Assembly (NCBI RefSeq): GCF_010747415.1
Contig: NZ_JAAGNZ010000010.1
Location: 1-47,451, forward strand
Length of the DNA stretch: 47,451 nucleotides
From: Spirosoma agri
GTDB lineage: Bacteria; Bacteroidota; Bacteroidia; Cytophagales; Spirosomataceae
Direction of reading: 5' to 3'
Part shown: positions 41,969 through 47,451 of the stretch, piece after piece
Numbering within the stretch: position 1 is the first letter of the stretch
How the letters are laid out: each line of letters starts with the position of its first letter
Program-made: the position numbers and the translations under genes
Notes under the pieces: model-generated
What the model was told of the DNA's origin: nothing
Databases searched by the model: none
The model's input: the letters and a program-made list of their open reading frames with translations, nothing else

Positions 41969-42490
41969 ATGAAACCATCGTTTGCATTCATCGCTGCCCT
42001 GCTGCTGACCGGGACGGTCGTATCAATGACGGCTTGCGTTGGCACCAAACAACCTAAAACTATGACCGCTGATCCGAACACGTCTCTTTTTCCGAAAGGG
42101 GAAAAACTAACGAATGACTATTTTACGGGCAACGCCTATCTGACTCCCCTTGTAGCGAGGGACAAGAATAACGAGTATGCGATGGGTAACGTGACATTTG
42201 AACCCGGTGCCCGAACAAACCGCTCGGCGGTCCGATGGCACACCCATCCCAAGGGACAGGTGTTGATCGTTACGGAAGGATCAGGGTTTTACCAGGAAAA
42301 GGGCAAACCCGCCCGGCGGATCAACAAAGGTGATGTGGTCAATATCCCGGAAGCGGTAGAACATTGGCACGGCGCATCGGCCACGAACAAACTGGTTCAT
42401 ATTGCCATCACGAATTACCAGGGCGACGACAATGTGGTTTGGCTTACCCCGGTTTCGGATGACGACTATACTAAGGTCAACTCCCATTAA
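41969..42490 (+). CDS. Cupin-domain lipoprotein
   Basis: A 173-residue protein from the ATG at 41969. The signal peptide ends in TACVG (lipobox MTAC, Cys at about 23), so it is anchored outside the inner membrane. The cupin metal site is visible in RWHTHPKGQVLIVTEGSGFY (two histidines) and in PEAVEHWHG. The fold suits binding of a small acid or aldehyde product, or an isomerase or dioxygenase-like role, but the reaction is not known. It lies between the acetyltransferase gene and a CMD fusion, and related clusters often pair this cupin with a carboxymuconolactone decarboxylase-like protein. Confidence 0.82.
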   Translation: MKPSFAFIAALLLTGTVVSMTACVGTKQPKTMTADPNTSLFPKGEKLTNDYFTGNAYLTPLVARDKNNEYAMGNVTFEPGARTNRSAVRWHTHPKGQVLIVTEGSGFYQEKGKPARRINKGDVVNIPEAVEHWHGASATNKLVHIAITNYQGDDNVVWLTPVSDDDYTKVNSH

Positions 42491-42499
42491 TTGACGGCG

Positions 42500-43567
42500 A
42501 TGATGCGCAAAACCAGACGGTATTTAGGCATACTGCCTTTTGTTCTTTTACTATCTATAACAAACATGAAGGCTCAGCCAAGACCCGCTACCAGTCAGGA
42601 TCTAAACCCTCAGCAACAACGCATCGTCGCCATTGCTGCGTTGACCGCCACGGGGGATTTAGACAAGCTGAAAGAGCAGTTGAGCGCGGGACTCAATACT
42701 GGTCTGACGGTCAATGAGATCAAGGAACTACTGGTGCAGTTGTACGCTTATTGTGGTTTTCCAAGAAGCCTGAATGGTATCAGTACGTTCATGACGGTGC
42801 TGGAGGAGCGAAAAGCAAAGGGCCTTCTGGACCCGCCGGGAAAAGAAATCCGGTTGCCTGATAGCCATTCCGACAGGTATGAGCAGGGTAGAAAAGTGCT
42901 GGAAACCCTCACCAAAACGCCCCAGCCCAGGCCAGCACCCGGTTTTGGTGAGTTCGCCCCGCGAATCGATGCTTTTTTGAAAGAACACCTGTTTGCCGAT
43001 GTGTTCGATAGTGATGTGTTGACCTACCAGCAGCGGGAACTGGTAACCATATCGGCGCTGGCTGCCATGCCCGGCGTCGCATCCCAGCTACAGGCCCACC
43101 TGAACATGGGGCTGAATACCGGCCTTACCGAAAGCCAACTGGTTCAGGTTGCGGACCTGATCGAAATGTACATCAGCCGAACTCAGGCCAATATTTTACG
43201 CAAAGCACTGAATAAGCCCACTGTCCCCCTCATCGAACCGGGCATGATGGTACGCATTGCTGAACTCGACATCGTGCCGGAATATCTGGACGACTATAAG
43301 GCTATCCTGAAAGAAGAATCGGCAGCGTCGGTAAGACTGGAGCCAGGGGTCATTGCCATTTTTCCGATGGCGGTGAAGGAGAAACCCACCCAAATCAGGC
43401 TAATCGAACTATACGCAAATCCGGCGGCTTACCAGTCGCACATAAAATCACCGCATTTTCAGCACTACAAAACCGCGACGCTGAAGATGGTCAAGTCATT
43501 GACGTTGATTAGCATGGACAGTCTCGACCCGGAAACGATGCTCTCGCTCTTCAAAAAATTAAATTAA
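42500..43567 (+). CDS. Double CMD-domain protein fused to an ABM monooxygenase-like domain, secreted
   Basis: A 355-residue protein with signal peptide (YLGILPFVLLLSITNMKAQ). Two carboxymuconolactone decarboxylase-like (AhpD fold) repeats follow: the first around VAIAALTATGDLDKLKEQLS and LLVQLYAYCGFPRSLNG, the second around LVTISALAAMPGVASQLQAH and LNMGLNTGLTESQLVQVADL. The last 110 residues (MMVRIAELDIVPEYLDDYKA; VIAIFPMAVKEKPTQIRLIE; HFQHYKTATLKMVKSLTLIS) look like an antibiotic-biosynthesis-monooxygenase (ABM) dimeric alpha/beta-barrel domain. The in-frame TTG at 42491 is less likely than ATG at 42500. It is the last gene of the cluster, 9 bp behind the cupin gene. The reaction is unknown, presumably on a periplasmic oxidation product. 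Confidence 0.82.
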   Translation: MMRKTRRYLGILPFVLLLSITNMKAQPRPATSQDLNPQQQRIVAIAALTATGDLDKLKEQLSAGLNTGLTVNEIKELLVQLYAYCGFPRSLNGISTFMTVLEERKAKGLLDPPGKEIRLPDSHSDRYEQGRKVLETLTKTPQPRPAPGFGEFAPRIDAFLKEHLFADVFDSDVLTYQQRELVTISALAAMPGVASQLQAHLNMGLNTGLTESQLVQVADLIEMYISRTQANILRKALNKPTVPLIEPGMMVRIAELDIVPEYLDDYKAILKEESAASVRLEPGVIAIFPMAVKEKPTQIRLIELYANPAAYQSHIKSPHFQHYKTATLKMVKSLTLISMDSLDPETMLSLFKKLN

Positions 43568-43685
43568 GTCTCGACCGATCCGTCGATTGACTTGACAGCT
43601 TCACTCTAAGACGTTTCCCGAAGCGGAGTTCTGTTTTGTGTCCGGCGTTTTCGTTTGTGTGCGATTTCTTGGCCTACAAAACGTC

Positions 43686-44363
43686 TTACCGGATATAGCC
43701 GTAAAAACCAGCCCCAGCCAGTAGCCCCAGCAGGGCCCCTACAACCAGTTCCGTCAAGCTATGGCGGCTCAACACCAACCGAGATGCGGCTATCAATAGA
43801 GCCAGTATTCCCATGCCCACCCCCAGCGGCAGACTGATCAGACGAAGTGCCCAGACCATGAAGAACGAGATCGAGGTGTGAAGCGAAACTTTACAAAAAA
43901 AGTTGATCCCGTACGAACAGACCACGAGCAGAAGCACGCTTAAAAAGCCGATACAAAAGGGACGGGGTTGTTGGGTTACGAACAACAATGTGGTCACCAG
44001 TCCCAGTAGGGCGATTAATATTGGGTAGAACCGGTAACGCTGCTGTCGATCCGAAACGTCGAAATTGGTGTACAGACCACGTTTCGTCCGTTGATAATTT
44101 TGCCAGGTCACCGGCCCGATCACTCCGCCAAGAAGCAACCCCGAAACCAGCAACGCGTTGAGCGTGGTTAGTTGATCGAAGGCTACAGCGAGGGTAAACA
44201 ACGAAGTCACGAACAGCGGATGGCCGACTGCCGATACGATGCGAGCAGTTTTAGTGAGCCAGGGAGAAACAGATTGCACGGATAGCCGTAGTTCAATTGA
44301 CGAATAGGGCAAATCTACACCGAATCCCCGTATCCCCCCGTGCGTGCGTACCGGATCACCCAT
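43686..44363 (-). CDS. PAP2-like membrane phosphatase
   Basis: From an ATG at 44363 the protein is 225 residues; an in-frame TTG at 44423 would add 20. About six hydrophobic helices are visible. The PAP2 phosphatase signature is present in part: a K-x-S-x-H-T segment (FFCKVSLHTSISFFMVW) and ASRLVLSRHSLTELVVGALL, corresponding to the S-R-x(n)-H-x3-D motif but with glutamate instead of the final aspartate. PAP2 proteins remove phosphate from lipid or isoprenoid diphosphates in the membrane. It converges on the CMD-fusion gene. The start is uncertain. Confidence 0.7.
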   Translation of the reverse strand: MGDPVRTHGGIRGFGVDLPYSSIELRLSVQSVSPWLTKTARIVSAVGHPLFVTSLFTLAVAFDQLTTLNALLVSGLLLGGVIGPVTWQNYQRTKRGLYTNFDVSDRQQRYRFYPILIALLGLVTTLLFVTQQPRPFCIGFLSVLLLVVCSYGINFFCKVSLHTSISFFMVWALRLISLPLGVGMGILALLIAASRLVLSRHSLTELVVGALLGLLAGAGFYGYIR

Positions 44364-44493
44364 GTACCAAACTGAATGTGCTCTACTAGGCTGGTCACCA
44401 GCGGTTATGCCCAATTCCGTCAATTAACTACCTCCCGCGGTACAGGCTCTGTTCAAAGGGATAACCGCAGCTAGGACATCAGCTTTTCCCGCA

Positions 44494-44547
44494 GACGCTC
44501 GTTTGTGGCCTGAGACAGGCAAGCGTTGATCCGCACAAACGAGCGTC
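44494..44547 (-). terminator. Nested inverted repeat between two leftward genes
   Basis: Outer 14-bp arms (44494-44507 GACGCTCGTTTGTG, 44534-44547) enclose a 26-bp spacer that contains a further hairpin GCCTG-AGA-CAGGC (44508-44520). It lies 13 bp after the stop of the leftward lipoprotein gene at 44560, so it probably ends that transcript. Confidence 0.5.
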
Positions 44548-44559
44548 AGGCACTAGTGA

Positions 44560-44961
44560 CTACTTTCGGGTCGTCAGGATGATTTGCCCGTCTGGATACA
44601 GCACATCGGCATTGTCTTCTGCCGTAATGAAAACCGTGCGGGGTTCAGCGATAGTGGTAGCTTTTAGTTCTGCTTTCAGCACTTTACCGGTCGGCACTAA
44701 CTGTCCCAGCTTTTTGGCAGACTCCTCACTCGATTCTGCCCACACCAAATAGATGTTTTTAGATGGCGTGAGCTTACTGGCCTCGGCCAGATTTTGGACA
44801 TCCACACTCACGATATAATTCTTGTTCTTATCCTTCTTTACGTGTACTTCTCCGGATGCCGCTGGAACGATAGATGACGTGCCAAACATCATTTTGGGCG
44901 TACATGAACTGAGTGCTATAGCTATTGCCAGCGTCAAAGCGGCAGCATGAATTGTTTTCAT
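44560..44961 (-). CDS. Small lipoprotein, unknown function
   Basis: A 133-residue protein from the ATG at 44961 (MKTIHAAALTLAIAIALSSC); a longer frame from 45003 has an unnatural N-terminus. The lipobox Cys is residue 20. The mature part is a small domain rich in beta strands (SGEVHVKKDKNKNYIVSVDV; TPSKNIYLVWAESSEESAKK) ending in GQIILTTRK. It resembles small anti-sigma or immunoglobulin-like lipoproteins of Bacteroidota, but I do not assign a family. It is a single gene followed by the nested hairpin at 44494-44547. Confidence 0.75.
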   Translation of the reverse strand: MKTIHAAALTLAIAIALSSCTPKMMFGTSSIVPAASGEVHVKKDKNKNYIVSVDVQNLAEASKLTPSKNIYLVWAESSEESAKKLGQLVPTGKVLKAELKATTIAEPRTVFITAEDNADVLYPDGQIILTTRK

Positions 44962-45003
44962 TTGTTCAGTGTGTTTAACAAAAGAGAAACACCAGAATTT
45001 CAC

Positions 45004-45635
45004 AGATGTTCAATTGACTTGCTGCCAGGCACCGGCTCTTACATACTTTTATACCTGTTTTACCAATGCCAAATCAAACGCAGCAGCATAGGGGGCTAAT
45101 ACGGAAGGTCATCTCGCGAGTGAGCTGGGCGCTGCTTAGGTCCGGACTGGCTGGTTAGGGTACGGCACACCGTTCATTTGCTGATTCCAGCCTATTTCCA
45201 CAACCATTGACCTGCTTGCATGTCTTGATCAGGATAAGCCATTTTCTGTGTACCCTCCCCTTCAGCGCTAAAAGTAGCCTGTGTCATCAACGGAAACAAA
45301 GGCAACGAAATACGCTGACTCTCCTGAGATTATATACCCCATACCTGAGTAAAAATACCTACATACAGCCAGTAAAATAAATACATAACGCATAGATAGT
45401 CGACTGTTAGCTAGTCAGTTAGGTTTTACCTAAACCAGTTGGTACAGTTTTCTCTCTACTAGATGACTTGGCCAACATAGTTACGGATGACCATGTCGGT
45501 GTTGATCCGGCTATCACTTCATGGCTAGACCAAATATCGACACGCAGCAGTATTCAACTCAACCAAAATGAAGGGTATCTCCCGGAGTTCCCTGTTTACC
45601 GGAGCCCATGTCTCCGCGCTCTTTTCCCTGACACG
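45004..45635. other. Divergent intergenic region with a conserved motif
   Basis: It lies between the leftward lipoprotein gene and the rightward outer-membrane-like gene and should hold both promoters. It contains CTGAGTAAAAATACCTACAT (from 45345), which matches copy A of the shared motif, and TACCTAAACCAGTTGG (45428-45443). An in-frame extension of the next gene (45468-45635) carries no protein-like signal, so I start that gene at 45636. Confidence 0.45.
45345..45368 (+). promoter_or_regulatory. Shared non-coding motif, copy B
   Basis: CTGAGTAAAAATACCTACAT plus four flanking bases is 20/24 identical to 29515-29538. It lies 268 bp before the ATG at 45636. Probably a protein-binding site; the regulator is unknown. 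Confidence 0.4.
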
Positions 45636-46382
45636 ATGAAAATACGCATTGGCTATTTAGCCCTTCTTCTGTTACTGGTCGGAATTCCTTGGTTGACGTA
45701 TGGGCAGGATTCACTAAAGGTTACGGAGCCTTTTCGAGCCCGTCACATGGTATTTGCAGGACTACAGATCCCGCTGAACTACACGGCGGGCTATCAGTTC
45801 CAGTTCAGTCGGCGGTTTTCCGTACAGGCGCAGGGGGGCGTCATTGCAGCTCCTTTCGATCAGTACACGCTAAAATTGCTGGAAGGCTTTGGCCTGGACC
45901 CTAACCTGAGTCGGGTTATTGACCGTTCGTTTCGGGGAGGTAGTTCAGCGAGCCTGGGCGTGACCGTGCACGCGAATTCACCCTGGTACGGAACACTGTA
46001 CGGACAGTATATCCATTTTACGGCGGGCCCAATTACACCGGCCGATGGTCTGGGTGTTTACTTAAATCGGGACTTCTCTGGCTTTGGCCTTCTCGACTCA
46101 TCAGCGTTCGTCTTTACGTTACAATCGAATCTTTGGATCACCGGAATTCGAGTGGGTCGTTCGTTTCAGTTCCGCAATTCCCGTTTCGGCCTGAACACTG
46201 AACTGAGCCTGGGCAAGATCGTAAGCACACAAAACACGTTTTCGTCAAACCGGCCGGGAATAGACCGGCTAGGCGTGACCCGGCTGCTATACGGCAATCT
46301 GGACGAGGAAATTGACACCAAACTTCGCCAACACGGTTTTCTACCGACGCTCAACGTATTACTTACCTATCGACTTCACTAA
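45636..46382 (+). CDS. Outer-membrane beta-barrel-like protein
   Basis: A 248-residue protein from the ATG at 45636, which begins with a Sec signal (MKIRIGYLALLLLLVGIPWL, cut after TYGQ). The mature part consists of alternating strands with aromatic girdles (VFAGLQIPLNYTAGYQFQFS; WYGTLYGQYIHFTAGP; FGLNTELSLGKIVST) and ends in TLNVLLTYRLH, a weak but recognisable outer-membrane C-terminal strand. It may be a small barrel that reports on envelope state; the function is unknown. The next gene begins 25 bp later and may be co-transcribed. Confidence 0.78.
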   Translation: MKIRIGYLALLLLLVGIPWLTYGQDSLKVTEPFRARHMVFAGLQIPLNYTAGYQFQFSRRFSVQAQGGVIAAPFDQYTLKLLEGFGLDPNLSRVIDRSFRGGSSASLGVTVHANSPWYGTLYGQYIHFTAGPITPADGLGVYLNRDFSGFGLLDSSAFVFTLQSNLWITGIRVGRSFQFRNSRFGLNTELSLGKIVSTQNTFSSNRPGIDRLGVTRLLYGNLDEEIDTKLRQHGFLPTLNVLLTYRLH

Positions 46383-46407
46383 TCACGTTTACAAAACCAG
46401 TTCATTC

Positions 46408-47058
46408 ATGCAACTCATGCGATTACGGATCAACTTAGCTCTTCTGGCCCTTCCCGTCCTCCTTTCCCAGTGCGGGGTCAACCGACAGGTGCAACAGGCA
46501 AAAATGTTGAGCAAAAGCAAGTACGCTATTCACTCGGCCGATAGCGTAACAATTGCGGGCTACGATATACAGGACTTTAAAGATGTCCGGCAATTAGACG
46601 ATGTTAACCCGCTTAAATACCCCAGAATTACGGCCGGACTCCTCAGAAAAGACGTCCCTTTCAACGCGACCGTCAACCTGGAAATTGTCAATCCAACGAA
46701 CGAGGTTGCTGCCATTAATGCGTTTGACTATCGCTTGTTGCTGTCCGGAAACGAACTGGCTACGGGCACCGTTCAACGGCGGGTAGAAGTTCCACCAGGC
46801 GGAGGGAAGGTGATCGTACCGATTCCCGTCAATGCCAATGCGTATGGGCTAGTGACCAGTTCATCAACCCGCAATGCCTTCGTTAATCTGATTCGCAATT
46901 TAGCCGGTGGTAGCCAGACGGAAGCGTCCCGTATTACGCTGAAGATCAAGCCGACGATCATGCTGGGCAACAAATCCGTTCAGTACCCCGGCTACATCGA
47001 CATTGACAAAGACGTTACCCGTGACTTACTGCTGACAGCAAAAAAAACAAATCCGTGA
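46408..47058 (+). CDS. LEA14-like (LEA type 2) domain lipoprotein
   Basis: A 216-residue protein from the ATG at 46408; a lipobox signal (RINLALLALPVLLSQCG, Cys near 20) anchors it outside the inner membrane. The domain VNLEIVNPTNEVAAINAFDY, LLLSGNELATGTVQRRVEV and GGGKVIVPIPVNANAYGLVT is the LEA type 2 fold found in desiccation-related and envelope proteins. A second, less conserved strand block follows (LKIKPTIMLGNKSVQYPGYI). It follows the outer-membrane-like gene by 25 bp in the same direction. It is probably a structural or stress-related envelope protein; the partner is not known. Confidence 0.75.
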   Translation: MQLMRLRINLALLALPVLLSQCGVNRQVQQAKMLSKSKYAIHSADSVTIAGYDIQDFKDVRQLDDVNPLKYPRITAGLLRKDVPFNATVNLEIVNPTNEVAAINAFDYRLLLSGNELATGTVQRRVEVPPGGGKVIVPIPVNANAYGLVTSSSTRNAFVNLIRNLAGGSQTEASRITLKIKPTIMLGNKSVQYPGYIDIDKDVTRDLLLTAKKTNP

Positions 47059-47198
47059 TTGCAGGGAGTGAGCCATACTACCCGAATGAAGGACAGAACA
47101 AGTGCTCAGAATCAAGCGAATACTTTACTAAGTTGATTTAAGGCTGGAAATTGGTCAACCTTTTGGCTGGATTAAGTGCCGGATACACCTTTATAAGT

Positions 47199-47246
47199 AG
47201 AGCAACTGTTTTGGCTGGACCAGGTATCAGCCAAAACAGTTGCTCT
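47199..47246 (+). repeat. 19-bp inverted repeat with 10-nt loop
   Basis: Arms AGAGCAACTGTTTTGGCTG (47199-47217) and their exact reverse complement (47228-47246) surround GACCAGGTAT. It lies 140 bp past the LEA-like lipoprotein gene and is not followed by a T run. It may be a terminator, or a site for a DNA-binding protein. Confidence 0.6.
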
Positions 47247-47304
47247 TCGTGTTGCCATTGTGCTGGTTCTTTCGCCTTTCAGCAGCATCAACGCACGGAA
47301 CAGA

Positions 47305-47340
47305 AACAAAAAAAGCCACCCCGGTTTGGGATAGCTTTTC
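47305..47340. terminator. Likely intrinsic (bidirectional) terminator
   Basis: A run of A, then AAAAGCCACCCC, a short loop and GGGATAGCTTTT. The stem contains G-U pairs and can form on either strand, ending in T on both 3' sides. This shape is common between convergent Bacteroidota genes. Confidence 0.6.
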
Positions 47341-47451
47341 GATATTTTTTACCTGTATCGGTAAGTAGCTTTGTGCCGTTCGAGTAAAGAAGGTAAACCA
47401 CCAGTAACAAAACATACGCGTCCGGGCTCATTAGTACGACTCAGCTCTATC

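Larger units (their letters stand above)
47059..47451. other. Non-coding right end of the window
   Basis: No gene is seen. It holds two hairpins, listed separately (47199-47246 and about 47305-47340). The short frames are not protein-like. Confidence 0.45.

Noticed and set aside
1..47451. Insertion sequences or a complete transposon
   Set aside because: I found no transposase of a known family. The serine recombinase is a small resolvase-type protein, not a transposase.
1..47451. rRNA or complete tRNA genes
   Set aside because: No ribosomal RNA sequence or full tRNA cloverleaf was recognised by eye; only one D-arm-like fragment was seen.

Overview
The window looks like a low-copy accessory plasmid, or most of one, from a Cytophagales bacterium (Bacteroidota). 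Spirosoma and its relatives are my best guess; this is inference. Supporting signs are: no Shine-Dalgarno motifs before the genes; Bacteroidota-type TAnnTTTG -7 boxes before rep and probably adh; a 7TM receptor with a C-terminal LuxR-type helix-turn-helix; M13 and S41 peptidases, DUF4239 proteins and many lipoproteins. There is one replication initiator and one partition locus. I see no conjugation genes and no intact transposase. The sequence alone cannot show whether the ends join into a circle.

Layout. 0.6-2.1 kb: an ArsR repressor and an Old Yellow Enzyme ending in a strong terminator. 2.3-4.8 kb: parA-parB followed by an array of six long palindromes with a common core, the presumed centromere. 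4.8-15.6 kb: mostly leftward accessory genes (B12-binding radical SAM protein, M13 metallopeptidase, YdeP-type molybdopterin oxidoreductase, catalase-like protein) and a rightward FkbM-like protein. 16.2-18.6 kb: a serine resolvase with decayed small frames beside it and a low-complexity secreted protein. 18.9-23.4 kb: a DUF3800 protein, an intact S41 peptidase and a broken S41 paralogue. 23.6-25.5 kb: the origin, with AT-rich DNA, eight iterons, two DnaA-box-like sequences, a self-repression operator and a Rep_3 initiator. 25.5-34.9 kb: small unknown genes, the 7TM-LuxR receptor, two DUF4239 membrane proteins around a deleted SLC13/ArsB-type gene and an MFS transporter, and lipoproteins. 35-43.6 kb: an AraC regulator divergent from a rightward cluster for alcohol/aldehyde oxidation (zinc alcohol dehydrogenase, PaoABC-like aldehyde oxidoreductase, hexapeptide acetyltransferase, cupin, CMD-monooxygenase fusion). 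43.7-47.1 kb: a PAP2-like membrane protein, two lipoproteins and an outer-membrane-like protein.

How the genes fit together. Rep with its iterons and ParA/ParB with the palindromes keep the replicon, and the resolvase probably resolves multimers. The cargo leans to redox and detoxification chemistry: OYE, catalase-like protein, two molybdenum enzymes, alcohol dehydrogenase and a CMD protein. No molybdenum-cofactor genes are present, so the Mo enzymes must rely on the host. Two genes are clear deletion pseudogenes.

The most unusual feature is the centromere-like array. Each of the first five copies extends its palindrome beyond the shared core with arm sequence that differs between copies but still pairs perfectly within the copy. 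Several small genes below the usual length cut-off were found by reading the gaps; they are listed with low confidence.
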